The notes: a model not told the origin generated them from the sequence alone. DNA of 64,000 bases from Candidatus Margulisiibacteriota bacterium (GCA_041661965.1 JBAZTH010000002.1:496001-560000); one strand, 5' to 3'. Positions 41,203-49,261 are shown, counted from the stretch's first letter. Numbers and translations: made by a program.

Positions 41203-41264
41203 AAAAAGGAAACCTGCGGCCTGCCTACCGGTAGGCAGGCAATATCGCCGCGGTTTCCTTTTTT
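41203..41264. terminator. Bidirectional terminator built from bulged-T hairpin (family member 5)
   Basis: The stem GGAAACC/GGTTTCC with one unpaired T and upper stem GCGGC/GCCGC is preceded by AAAAA and followed by TTTTTT, so it can stop transcripts from both sides: the redoxin (+) and the glycosidase gene (-). A 20-bp palindrome is inserted in its loop. Confidence 0.8.
41220..41239. repeat. 20-bp palindromic repeat, copy 2
   Basis: A perfect 20-bp palindrome beginning CCTGCCTACC. Taking it out restores an uninterrupted hairpin with loop AATATC, the same loop as family member 2. There is no target duplication. Confidence 0.8.
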
Positions 41265-41269
41265 GTTGA

Positions 41270-42766
41270 TTATAATTTTGGCCTGATAACGATCGCGTTG
41301 CTGACTGGTGAGGAATAGCCGTTGACCGGTCGGTTAACGATCTTACCGTCGATCCACATGGTGGTCGAACTGCCGCCGTCCAGGTTCATCGCTTCGATCG
41401 CGCCGAGGTTGATCATTAATTCCGCCAGCTCTTCCAGGGTCATGCCGATACTGCTCTTTTCGTTCCGGTTTTTCTTTTGCCGTGGCAGGCCGTCGACGGT
41501 CACGAGCAGTATCTTGTTGTCTTTGGTGATCCCGACGGCGGTCCGGGCCGCCCGGCTTTTGGCGATGTCGGCCTTAAAATTTTCCTCATTTTTTGAAACA
41601 TAGACCTGATTGTTCTTGACCAGCCGGGGGCCGCCGGAGATCATGTGCAGGATCGTGCTGGGCGAGCTGATGTAAGGAATGACCCTGATATGGAGATCGA
41701 CCGGATCGCCGATCTTAAATTTTTCGGTGATAACCTGGCTGACCGTTCCGGTCGTTGAGAGGACGTACCCGTCTTGCGGGATGGTCGAGTTGGCCAGCCC
41801 GATGCCGGCGACTTTGGAATTAACGACCGATAATTCCACGCCGCCGCGTCCGGCCCCGGTTTTTTCTCCCCAGGCCGGGGTGTACATGATAACGGAATTA
41901 TCCTTGATCCCCTGATTGACCCCGGTAATATCGAAGCGTTCGTTGGCCGGGGAATTGAAATAACATTCGATCATGATATTGTCGATGTAGGCGTTGCCGT
42001 CGTCGGAGATGATCAGCGCCGTCCGGTCGTAGATGGGGGTCGAGACCAGTTCTTTGTCGACAAGAAGGGTCCCCAGTGGCTTGCCGTTGTAAGCGAAATA
42101 GGTCCCGTTGATCGCGGCGACCGCTCCCTGTTCCTCGGCAATACTGCCGACCGTGGCGCGGAAGAAGTGCTGGTCCCCCTTGTCGTTGTCTTTTTCGTCC
42201 CAGGGGGTGACCGCGCCGGCGAACGATTCCAGAACGTTCGGTTTGTGCTTGCGGGCCAGAGCGGGAGAGATCTCGGCCTTGGTGGGATCGATCTTCAGGA
42301 CCTGGGCGATGACCCGTCCATTCTGGGTCCCTTTGTTGACCGTCAGCGATTCAACGCCGTCGATGATGGTGCCGCCGGAAGTCAGATTGGTGAATTCCCG
42401 GTCGAAATCGACGATCAGGCGGTAGGGTTCGGTCAAGGCGAAAATATTGTAGGGGATCGGTTCGCCCAAAGGAATGCTGATCTTCAGGCCGTTCTCTTCT
42501 TTTTCGACCTCAAAAAAGCGGATAATGACGTCGTTGACTTCAACGTAGCTTGGAATGTCGCGGCTCGCTTCGGCGTTTGGAAAATGGAGGACGATCTTTT
42601 CCTTGCTTTCTTCCGGCGCGTAACTGAAGATCGAGTTGAAGTCAAAGACCGCTCTGATCCTGTCCGGGTAGTAACCCAGCCGGATCTTTTCCAGGCGTTC
42701 GGCTTGCGCGAGGGAGAGGGCGGCGCAAGCGACGAAAGCAATTATAAAAGATAAAATTCTCTTCAT
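41270..42766 (-). CDS. Exported phosphodiester glycosidase-family protein (NAGPA domain) with AMIN-like N terminus
   Basis: This 498-residue protein has a signal peptide (to about LSLAQA), an N-terminal beta domain (RIRAVFDFNSIFSYAPEE...PYRLIVDFDRE) resembling AMIN, and a C-terminal NAGPA/DUF2233 domain with AAINGTYFAYNGKPLG, SGGPRLVKN, RTAVGITKDNKILLVTVDG and LDGGSSTTMWIDGKIVNRP. Family members cleave phosphodiester-linked sugars, for example on cell-wall polymers. AMIN domains target proteins to peptidoglycan or septa, so it probably acts in the envelope. It is a single gene with its own promoter. Confidence 0.88.
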   Translation of the reverse strand: MKRILSFIIAFVACAALSLAQAERLEKIRLGYYPDRIRAVFDFNSIFSYAPEESKEKIVLHFPNAEASRDIPSYVEVNDVIIRFFEVEKEENGLKISIPLGEPIPYNIFALTEPYRLIVDFDREFTNLTSGGTIIDGVESLTVNKGTQNGRVIAQVLKIDPTKAEISPALARKHKPNVLESFAGAVTPWDEKDNDKGDQHFFRATVGSIAEEQGAVAAINGTYFAYNGKPLGTLLVDKELVSTPIYDRTALIISDDGNAYIDNIMIECYFNSPANERFDITGVNQGIKDNSVIMYTPAWGEKTGAGRGGVELSVVNSKVAGIGLANSTIPQDGYVLSTTGTVSQVITEKFKIGDPVDLHIRVIPYISSPSTILHMISGGPRLVKNNQVYVSKNEENFKADIAKSRAARTAVGITKDNKILLVTVDGLPRQKKNRNEKSSIGMTLEELAELMINLGAIEAMNLDGGSSTTMWIDGKIVNRPVNGYSSPVSNAIVIRPKL

Positions 42767-42790
42767 TGCTTATTTTTTTACTCGGATAGT

Positions 42791-42796
42791 ATTATA
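42791..42796 (-). promoter_or_regulatory. -10 element of the glycosidase gene
   Basis: On the minus strand TATAAT lies 24 bases before the ATG. The leader is A-rich without a clear Shine-Dalgarno, and the -35 is uncertain (TTGCGT, spacing 15). Confidence 0.5.
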
Positions 42797-42802
42797 ACAC
42801 AA

Positions 42803-43645
42803 TTAAAGGGAACGCAAGAAGCCGAGCACTTCATTGGTGACCCATTCCGGAGTGGAAGCGCCGGCGGTTACGCCGATCTTGACTTTGTTTTTCAGCCACT
42901 CTTTGTTCATTTCCTGAAGGGTCTCGATCTGGTGGGTTTCCGTGCCGGTTTGAGCGCAAAGCTCCGTCAGCCGGGTGGTGTTGGCGCTCATCTTGTCGCC
43001 GATGACCAGCATTAGCTCGACTTGTTTGGCCAGCTGGGCGGCGGCATTTTGCCGTTGCGAGGTCGCGCCGCAGATCGTATTGTGGACTTCAACCGCGGCC
43101 TGCCTTTGTTTTAATTCCGCGGTCAGGCGTTGGAAGCGTTCTTCCGCCTGGGTCGTTTGGGCGAGCACTCCCAGGCAGGTTTCTTTGTCGATCGAAAGTT
43201 TTTCCAGATCGGAAAGATTTTGGATCACGATCCCGTGTCCCCGGCTCCAACCGAGCAGTCCCTTGACTTCCGCGTGCCCCCGGTCGCCGACGATGATTAC
43301 CTGACAGCCTCTCCTCCCCAGGTCAAAGGCGATTTTTTGGGCTTTTTTGACCCAAGGGCAGGTCGTGTCGACGATCTTCAAGGAGAGCTTTTCCGCTTCG
43401 GCGTAGATCTCCGGCGAAACTCCATGGGCTGAAATAAGAAGGGTTCCGGACGTTCCCGGCGGGATCTCGCTTAGCGCGGAGACGCTGATAACGCCTTGCG
43501 CTTTAAGCCGGTCGACGACCTGTTTGTTGTGGACCAGGTTGCCGAGCATGAAAAGGGGCTTATTCCCGGCCTCTTGCAGGGCTATTTTAAAGGCGCGTTC
43601 CACCCCGATGCAGAAGCCGGCGTGTTTGGCGACGAGGACCTTCAT
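42803..43645 (-). CDS. ispH: 4-hydroxy-3-methylbut-2-enyl diphosphate reductase
   Basis: This 280-residue protein has the three cluster-binding cysteines C12 (HAGFCIGV), C96 (VDTTCPWV) and C192 (NTICGAT), and the STPEWV motif near the end. IspH carries out the last step of the methylerythritol phosphate pathway, producing IPP and DMAPP with a [4Fe-4S] cluster. The start is the ATG overlapping the dapL stop (ATGA); the longer open frame upstream lies inside dapL. Isoprenoid and diaminopimelate genes thus share an operon. Confidence 0.96.
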   Translation of the reverse strand: MKVLVAKHAGFCIGVERAFKIALQEAGNKPLFMLGNLVHNKQVVDRLKAQGVISVSALSEIPPGTSGTLLISAHGVSPEIYAEAEKLSLKIVDTTCPWVKKAQKIAFDLGRRGCQVIIVGDRGHAEVKGLLGWSRGHGIVIQNLSDLEKLSIDKETCLGVLAQTTQAEERFQRLTAELKQRQAAVEVHNTICGATSQRQNAAAQLAKQVELMLVIGDKMSANTTRLTELCAQTGTETHQIETLQEMNKEWLKNKVKIGVTAGASTPEWVTNEVLGFLRSL

Positions 43646-44805
43646 TTTAGAATCTTGGCGTTTCTTAGCCGTTCGATCGCCGCTTCGATCCGTTCTTTCG
43701 GCAAGGTGACGGCAAAGCGGACGTACCCTTCGCCGGAAGTCCCGTACCCGCTGCCGGGGACGACCAGGATGCCGCATTTTTCCAGGAGTTTTTCGGTGAA
43801 CGAGGAAGAAGTTTCGCCTTTGGGGACCGGGACCCAGGCGTAGAAGGTCGCTTTCAGGTCGGCCATCTGCCAGCCGAGCGAATTGAGCCCTTTGACCAGG
43901 GCGATTGCCCGTTCTTCAAAGATCGCGTTGTTGTCGGCGACGCATTTTTGGTCGGCCGATAATGCCTCGATCGCGGCGAATTGGATCGCCTTAAAAGCGC
44001 CGCTGTCAATGTTGGACTTGATCGTTGCCAGAGATTGGACCGCCTCGGGGTTGCCGACCGCCATCCCAATCCGCCAGCCGGTCATGTTGTAGGTTTTGGA
44101 TAACGAATGGAACTCGATCGTTACATCCTTGGCTCCCGGAACTTCCAGGACGCTGTTAGGCTTGAACCCGTAACCCATCTCGGAGTAGGCGAGATCGGAG
44201 ACTAATAGGAGCTTGTGCAGTTTAGCAAAGGCGACTGCTTTAGCAAAGAAAGTTAGGTCCGCCACGGCGCCGGTCGGATTGTTGGGATAATTGATATAAA
44301 GGAGCTTGGCTTTTTTTAGGATCGGGGCGGGGATCGCTTCAAGGTCCGGCAAAAAACCATTGGCCGCAGTCAGCGGCAGATCATAAGCTTCCCCGCCGGC
44401 TAGCGTTGTGGCGATCTTATAAACCGGATAAGCCGGGTCGGGAACCAGGGCGATGTCGCCCGGATCGATATAAGCGAAAGAGAGGTGGGCGATCCCTTCT
44501 TTGGAGCCGATCAGACTGCAGACCTCGCTAACCGGGTCTAATTGGACGCCGAACCGCTTGTTGTACCAGTCGGCGACCGCCCGGCGAAAAGTTAGTTCTC
44601 CCTTTGTGGAAGGATAATTCCCCGCTTCTTTGGTTTCCAGGACTTCGTGCATCTTCTTAAAGATATGCGGGGGGGTCGGTAGGTCCGGGTCGCCGATCCC
44701 GAAGTCGATGACGTCGACTCCCGACTTGATCAGTTCGGCCTTTTTCTCTTCGATCTTAACAAAGAGATAGGGCGGGATCTTCTCGAGCCTTTTTGCTTTA
44801 TTCAT
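43642..44805 (-). CDS. dapL: LL-diaminopimelate aminotransferase
   Basis: This 387-residue class I/II aminotransferase has the PLP-lysine motif SLSKTYNMTGWRIG, the NYPNNPTGA motif, an Arg for the substrate carboxylate (VRFAVTLP), and a DapL-like start KRLEKIPPYLF. DapL converts tetrahydrodipicolinate to LL-diaminopimelate in one step, as in cyanobacteria, chlamydiae and plants. The neighbouring dapF supplies the next step, which makes DapL more likely than another aminotransferase. I use the ATG at 44805, overlapping the dapF stop by eight bases, with AAGGA 11 bases upstream. Confidence 0.88.
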   Translation of the reverse strand: MNKAKRLEKIPPYLFVKIEEKKAELIKSGVDVIDFGIGDPDLPTPPHIFKKMHEVLETKEAGNYPSTKGELTFRRAVADWYNKRFGVQLDPVSEVCSLIGSKEGIAHLSFAYIDPGDIALVPDPAYPVYKIATTLAGGEAYDLPLTAANGFLPDLEAIPAPILKKAKLLYINYPNNPTGAVADLTFFAKAVAFAKLHKLLLVSDLAYSEMGYGFKPNSVLEVPGAKDVTIEFHSLSKTYNMTGWRIGMAVGNPEAVQSLATIKSNIDSGAFKAIQFAAIEALSADQKCVADNNAIFEERAIALVKGLNSLGWQMADLKATFYAWVPVPKGETSSSFTEKLLEKCGILVVPGSGYGTSGEGYVRFAVTLPKERIEAAIERLRNAKILK

Positions 44806-45610
44806 GTTCGTATTTTCCTTCAAAGACGGTTTCGGCCGGGCCGCGCATTAAAACATGTCCGTCCTCGCCCAATTCGATATCGAGGTTGCCGCCGGGGAGC
44901 CGGACCAGGGCGCGCCGTCCGGTCTTGCCGGCCAGGTTGGCGGCGACCAGTGCCGCGCAGGCGCCGGTTCCGCAGGCGAGCGTTTCGCCCGCTCCGCGTT
45001 CCCAGACCAGGACCTCGAGCTCTTTGTCACTTATAACTTTAACAAATTCAACGTTGGTCCGGTTGGGGAAGTGAGGATCATTTTCAATCTCCGGTCCGAT
45101 CGATCCAAGATCGATCTCTTCCAGGTCATCAACAAAAATTACCGCGTGCGGGTTCCCCATCGAAACTTCAGTTATCTCGAAAATGTCATTTTTAATTTTT
45201 AATTTTTCATTTTTAATTTCTTTCGGTTCTCCCATATCGACTTCCACGCCGCTGATCCGGCCGTTCTCTTTAATGATCGCCGGCAGAAGGGTGCCGGCGG
45301 CGGTTTCCACGGAGATGACTTCTTCGGTCAACTGGTCGGTTTCGTAAGCGTAGCGGGCGAGACAGCGGATTCCATTGCCGCACATCTCCGCCTCCGAACC
45401 GTCGGAATTAATGACCTGCATCCGGTAATGGGCCTTGGTCGACGGCCAAAGCAGCAGCAGCCCGTCGGCGCCGACGCCGAAATGACGGTCGCACAGATCG
45501 ATCGCCAGTTGTTTGAGGTCGAGGCCGTCAAGTTTAACTTTTCGGGCGTCGATCAGGATAAAATCGTTTCCCAGGCCCTGCATTTTAGTAAAGTTAATAG
45601 TAAGCGGCAT
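44798..45610 (-). CDS. dapF: Diaminopimelate epimerase
   Basis: This 270-residue protein has both catalytic cysteine motifs, MCGNGIRCLARY and LACGTGACAALVAA, and the N-terminal MQGLGNDFILID. It converts LL- to meso-diaminopimelate for peptidoglycan and lysine. Residues near 125-137 (KEIKNEKLKIKND) are encoded by an AT-rich repeat (45186-45220) and look like an in-frame insertion in a surface loop. The ATG at 45610 overlaps queD by 17 bases; a GTG four codons earlier is possible. Confidence 0.95.
   Translation of the reverse strand: MPLTINFTKMQGLGNDFILIDARKVKLDGLDLKQLAIDLCDRHFGVGADGLLLLWPSTKAHYRMQVINSDGSEAEMCGNGIRCLARYAYETDQLTEEVISVETAAGTLLPAIIKENGRISGVEVDMGEPKEIKNEKLKIKNDIFEITEVSMGNPHAVIFVDDLEEIDLGSIGPEIENDPHFPNRTNVEFVKVISDKELEVLVWERGAGETLACGTGACAALVAANLAGKTGRRALVRLPGGNLDIELGEDGHVLMRGPAETVFEGKYEHE
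45186..45220. repeat. AT-rich repeat inserted in frame in dapF
   Basis: On the minus strand ATTAAAAATGAAAA-type units repeat about three times and encode a Lys/Asn/Ile stretch. Flanking DapF sequence continues normally on both sides. Confidence 0.6.
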
Positions 45611-45947
45611 AGGTTCTTTCACTCTCCCAGACGATGATTTTATTAATGTTCTTAAAACGTTTCTTCAGCATTTCAAAAAGATATTTCGCCAGATTTTCCG
45701 AGGTTGGGTTGATCTTATCGAACGGGGCTGTTTCGTTGATGTATTTATGGTCGAACTGGTCCAGCGCGGCCGCCAGGCCTTTTTTGATCACTTTGAAATC
45801 TTCCAAGAGGCCGAGCTTGTTTAGTTTGGTCCCGCCTAAAAAGAGCTGGATCCGCCAGGTGTGGCCATGGAGGTTTTCGCAGGGGCCTTCGTAACCCCGG
45901 AGGGCGTGGGCGGCGTCAAAAGTGTCTTCGACCATTAGTTCAAACAT
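45594..45947 (-). CDS. queD: 6-carboxytetrahydropterin synthase / 6-pyruvoyl-tetrahydropterin synthase family
   Basis: This 117-residue protein has the three zinc histidines in DAAHAL and NLHGHTW, a Cys before them (GPCENLHGH), and the C-terminal ESERTYAAYY. QueD starts queuosine (7-deazaguanine) synthesis from dihydroneopterin triphosphate; the same family also makes pterins. No other queuosine genes are adjacent. A TAAAAT hexamer six bases before the ATG gives it its own leaderless-type promoter. It probably also transcribes dapF-dapL-ispH. Confidence 0.88.
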   Translation of the reverse strand: MFELMVEDTFDAAHALRGYEGPCENLHGHTWRIQLFLGGTKLNKLGLLEDFKVIKKGLAAALDQFDHKYINETAPFDKINPTSENLAKYLFEMLKKRFKNINKIIVWESERTYAAYY

Positions 45948-45953
45948 GCCTAT

Positions 45954-45959
45954 ATTTTA
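45954..45959 (-). promoter_or_regulatory. -10 element of queD-dapF-dapL-ispH, leaderless type
   Basis: On the minus strand TAAAAT ends six bases before the queD ATG, between the murI stop and queD. Confidence 0.55.
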
Positions 45960-45961
45960 CA

Positions 45962-46849
45962 CTATTTCAGAGGTAAATTCACCATGATCGCTTTGGCGAT
46001 GGTTTTTCCCAGCAGCTTGGTCCCCAGTTCCTGAAACGGGCGAGGCTGACCGGTAGTTAGGTAAGTGTAATTTGGTTGATCGGCCGTTTGTTTGATCGTC
46101 TTGAACTTCTTAAGCAGGGCTTTGGCTTCCGCGACCGCTTCGCCGGCCGGATCGATCAGGGTAATTTCCGGGCCGGCCACTTCCCGGATCACTTTGGCCA
46201 GATGGGGATAATGGGTGCAACCGAGGATCAAAGTATCGATCTTTTGGGTAAGCACTGGAGTTAGGCATTCCTTGACGGCCCGGCGGACTTCTTCCCCCTC
46301 CAGGTGTCCTCCCTCGATCAGCGGGACGAAGAGCGGGCAAGCCTGGGAGGTCACTATGATGTCGCTGTTGATCGAGCGCAGCGTTTTCTCATAAGCGCCG
46401 GAATTGACCGTTCCGGCGGTCGCGATCACGCCGATTCGTCCTCGCCTGGTCGCGGAGAGAGCGGCGCGGGCTCCCGGCTCAATTAGGCTGACCAAATATA
46501 CCGGGAATTCATCTTTAACGACCGGGTAAGCGATCGAAGAAGAAGTGCCGCAAGCCATAATGATCAGTTTTGCTCCCCGTTTGATCAAAAAAGGAATGAT
46601 TTCCCGGTTAAAGGCCAGGATCTCTTCCGGCGGGCGGTTGCCGTAAGGGACGCGCGCGGTGTCGGCAAAATAAATGACATCCTCATGCGGCAATTGGCGC
46701 ATGAGCTCTTTTAGAACGGTCAGGCCGCCGACCCCGGAATCAAACACGCCGATTGGAGAGGAAGGGGTGACCTTTCCTTCTTCCGCGGAGCTTGGTTTTC
46801 CAAGGATCCTTTCAGTGGCGACCCGGCTAACGTGGGCTATTTCGGAAAT
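45962..46849 (-). CDS. murI: Glutamate racemase (start uncertain)
   Basis: The protein has glutamate racemase motifs: PIGVFDSGVGGLTVLKEL, YFADTARVPYGNR, the first catalytic-cysteine loop ACGTSSS (usually ACNT) and GCTHYPHL with the second. It supplies D-glutamate for peptidoglycan. No ATG, and no usable GTG or TTG, precedes the essential first strand; the only GTG (46747) would delete it. The coordinate given is an ATT with AAAGGGG nine bases upstream, overlapping the amidase gene by 23 bases. A sequencing error or another non-canonical start is possible. The 3' end is certain. Confidence 0.85.
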   Translation of the reverse strand: MSEIAHVSRVATERILGKPSSAEEGKVTPSSPIGVFDSGVGGLTVLKELMRQLPHEDVIYFADTARVPYGNRPPEEILAFNREIIPFLIKRGAKLIIMACGTSSSIAYPVVKDEFPVYLVSLIEPGARAALSATRRGRIGVIATAGTVNSGAYEKTLRSINSDIIVTSQACPLFVPLIEGGHLEGEEVRRAVKECLTPVLTQKIDTLILGCTHYPHLAKVIREVAGPEITLIDPAGEAVAEAKALLKKFKTIKQTADQPNYTYLTTGQPRPFQELGTKLLGKTIAKAIMVNLPLK

Positions 46850-47876
46850 AAAGCTCGACCCCTTTCTTAATTGATTTTGCGATCCGCTCTTCAAATTCAG
46901 CGGAACGGGCCAGATCGGCCTCCTCATTATTGGAGAGGAAGGCCGGTTCCAGCAGGACCGCCGGCATTGTCGCGTGTTTGACGGTGAAAAAACGGACCCG
47001 GCGCAAGCCCCGGTCTTTGCGGCCAACGCCCCTGATTAACGATTCATGCATGATCTCGGCGAAGCGGCGGCTGACCGGATTGTAGTAATAGGTCTCGGTC
47101 CCGGCAATTTCACGGCTGTAAGTAGAATTATAGTGAATTGAAATGAAAATGTCAGCCCTTGTTTTGTTGGCGAAATTAGTCACGTCGCTAAGGCTGGAGC
47201 GCCGATCTTCATTGCGCGTCATATAAACGGTCGCGCCGGCTTCGCGCAAGAGAGCCGCGACCCGTCTGGCCGTGGCAAGCGTTAAATATTTTTCTTGGAT
47301 CCCATTGCAGGCGGTCGCCCCCGGGTCGTCACCGCCGTGTCCGGGATCAATAATTATCGACTTGCCACGTAATAATCCATGAACATCTGATTTAGGCTTA
47401 ATCGCGGCTATTTTAGGCGATAATTTGACCGGCTTGAGCGGCGCGAATTTTGGCTTAGTATTTTTTGCTTCCCAAGCGTATTGGTCTTTATATGAGCTGG
47501 CGGAGCGGGCGTAAAGTTCGACCACCGTTTTATTCCGGCCAAAGACATTAACAATGTCATAGTCAACGTCATGCTTTAAGTTGATTATCAGCCGGGTGGT
47601 TGTGGCGTTTTTTTGGATAACGGAAAGGCTTTTTATATGTTTTAATTTTCCTTTTATCAGTTCAAAATTAGGCGATTTTTTTGTTTCCGGAAAATCAATA
47701 TAAAGGGTCCTTTCCAGCAATAAGCCTTTAGCCTCGGTCCAGCCGCTGGTGCAAACGTCAAGATATTCAATCCCCCGGTCGCGACCGGCTTCAATTTGAG
47801 TTAGAGCGGCTGGGTCGGCAAAAACCGGTGAAAACAATAATATTGAAACCAGCGGCAATACGAGGGGGTTACCCAT
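46827..47876 (-). CDS. N-acetylmuramoyl-L-alanine amidase (AmiC-like) with AMIN-like domain
   Basis: This 349-residue protein has a signal peptide, an N-terminal beta domain resembling AMIN (residues about 35-125), a Lys/Pro-rich linker, and an Amidase_3 domain: IIIDPGHGGDDPGA (zinc His), GIQEKYLTL (zinc Glu), IFISIHYNS (zinc His) and VLLEPAFLSNNEE (catalytic Glu). It cuts peptide stems from peptidoglycan during cell separation. It overlaps the CCA-enzyme gene by eight bases, and murI begins at its end, so three envelope and tRNA genes share a transcript. Confidence 0.92.
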   Translation of the reverse strand: MGNPLVLPLVSILLFSPVFADPAALTQIEAGRDRGIEYLDVCTSGWTEAKGLLLERTLYIDFPETKKSPNFELIKGKLKHIKSLSVIQKNATTTRLIINLKHDVDYDIVNVFGRNKTVVELYARSASSYKDQYAWEAKNTKPKFAPLKPVKLSPKIAAIKPKSDVHGLLRGKSIIIDPGHGGDDPGATACNGIQEKYLTLATARRVAALLREAGATVYMTRNEDRRSSLSDVTNFANKTRADIFISIHYNSTYSREIAGTETYYYNPVSRRFAEIMHESLIRGVGRKDRGLRRVRFFTVKHATMPAVLLEPAFLSNNEEADLARSAEFEERIAKSIKKGVELYFRNSPR

Positions 47877-49191
47877 GTTTTTTCGCTAGGGCGAGCAAGG
47901 TTTCGCTGGTGTTGAGCGTCGGGTCGTCCAAGACTTTTTCCAGTAAATAATCAAGCAGTTCCCCGATCTTCGGTCCCGGCTCAAGATTAAGAGCCGTCAT
48001 CAGGTCGTTGCCGTTGATCTTGAGGTCCTTAATGTGCAGGGCGTTTTCCGCGGCGATTATTTTTTCGATCCGCTCGCCAAGCTCGGTTAAATAGTCGGTC
48101 CCAATGGTCGCTTTCATTGCTTTGGCGTCGGAACGGCGAAGCTCGAAGATCGAGGCGACGTTCTCCGTCCCGCCGATCCGGCGGATAAAGCGGCGGACCG
48201 CGGCGTCGCTCCAGTCCGGGCGGTAATCGAACATGTGGTTGGCGATCAGCGACGTTACCTTCTCGATCTCGGCGTTACCGAAACGGAGCCGCCGCATCAG
48301 CTCGGCCGCCATAACAGCTCCGACCCGGTCATGATTATAATATGTTAAGCCTTCTTGGCAGGCGGGCTTGCCGATATCATGCAGCAAGGCGGCCAGACGG
48401 AGGACCAGGTTATCGGCCGGGGCGGCGTCGCAGGCGCGCAGGCTGTGCCAATAAACGTCGTAATTATGATATTCGGCCGGTTGTTCCACGCCGTAACAGG
48501 TCTCGATTTCCGGTAGCAGGATCGTCAGCAAACCCGTTTGCCGCATTAGTTCCAGGCCGATCGACGGCGTCGCGGTTTTGAGCAGTTTAACCAGTTCGTC
48601 GTGAAAACGTTCCGGCGCGACCTTTCTGACGGTTTCGAGGGCCATGGGAATCGCGGCCAGAACGTCCGGAGCGACGGTAAAATTAAGCTTGGCGGCCAGG
48701 CGGCAGGCTCGGATCGGCCGCAAACCGTCTTCGCCGAATCGGTCAAGCGGGTTGCCGACGGTTTTAATCGTTCGTTTTTTTAAGTCGGCTTGTCCGTCAA
48801 AAAGATCGATCAATTCTTTTGTTTCCGGGTCATAAGCAAGCGCGTTGACTGTAAAGTCCCGACGGGCTAGATCGTCTTTCAATTCAGAGGAAAAAGAGAC
48901 GCTTTCCGGATGGCGGCCGTCGACGTAGCGGGAGTCGGAGCGGAAGGTGGTTACTTCGTACCGGCCTTCCGGCCGGAGGACCGTGACTGTGCCGAACTCT
49001 ATTCCGGTCGGTACGACTTTTTCGAACAAAGCGCCGACTTCGTCGGGCCTGGCGGAGGTCGCGATGTCCCATTCATCGGGAGCCATCCCCAGCAGGGCGT
49101 CGCGGACGCACCCGCCGACCAGATAGGCCTGGAAACCGGCGGCTTTCAGGGTTGAGATTGTTTTTATCGCGCCGCTATCTATCTTGAACAT
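47869..49191 (-). CDS. cca: CCA-adding enzyme / tRNA nucleotidyltransferase with HD domain
   Basis: This 440-residue class II nucleotidyltransferase has LVGGCVRDALLG, the metal-binding region DEWDIATSARP (where DxD reads ExD), RRDFTVNALAYD, the RFGEDGLRPIRACRLAAKL motif, and a C-terminal HD domain (LAALLHDIGKPA). It adds or repairs CCA at tRNA ends; the tRNA-Gln gene in this window lacks encoded CCA. A poly(A) polymerase role cannot be excluded by sequence alone. The start is the ATG of MFKIDSG, nine bases from TATACT. Confidence 0.9.
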   Translation of the reverse strand: MFKIDSGAIKTISTLKAAGFQAYLVGGCVRDALLGMAPDEWDIATSARPDEVGALFEKVVPTGIEFGTVTVLRPEGRYEVTTFRSDSRYVDGRHPESVSFSSELKDDLARRDFTVNALAYDPETKELIDLFDGQADLKKRTIKTVGNPLDRFGEDGLRPIRACRLAAKLNFTVAPDVLAAIPMALETVRKVAPERFHDELVKLLKTATPSIGLELMRQTGLLTILLPEIETCYGVEQPAEYHNYDVYWHSLRACDAAPADNLVLRLAALLHDIGKPACQEGLTYYNHDRVGAVMAAELMRRLRFGNAEIEKVTSLIANHMFDYRPDWSDAAVRRFIRRIGGTENVASIFELRRSDAKAMKATIGTDYLTELGERIEKIIAAENALHIKDLKINGNDLMTALNLEPGPKIGELLDYLLEKVLDDPTLNTSETLLALAKKHG

Positions 49192-49200
49192 GACCCGGTA

Positions 49201-49209
49201 AGTATAACA
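49201..49209 (-). promoter_or_regulatory. Extended -10 promoter of the cca-amidase-murI operon
   Basis: On the minus strand TGTTATACT is an extended -10; it ends nine bases before the ATG, leaving almost no leader. Confidence 0.6.
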
Positions 49210-49220
49210 TAAAAAAACGC

Positions 49221-49247
49221 TTGCATTTATTTTTGACATGTTATAAA
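49221..49247 (+). promoter_or_regulatory. Promoter at the head of the surface-protein locus
   Basis: TTGCAT (49221-49226) and TATAAA (49242-49247) are 15 bases apart; a perfect TTGACA (49234-49239) also lies here but too close to this -10. The GTG start follows after 14 bases. Confidence 0.45.
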
Positions 49248-49261
49248 ATTCTCACACAATC

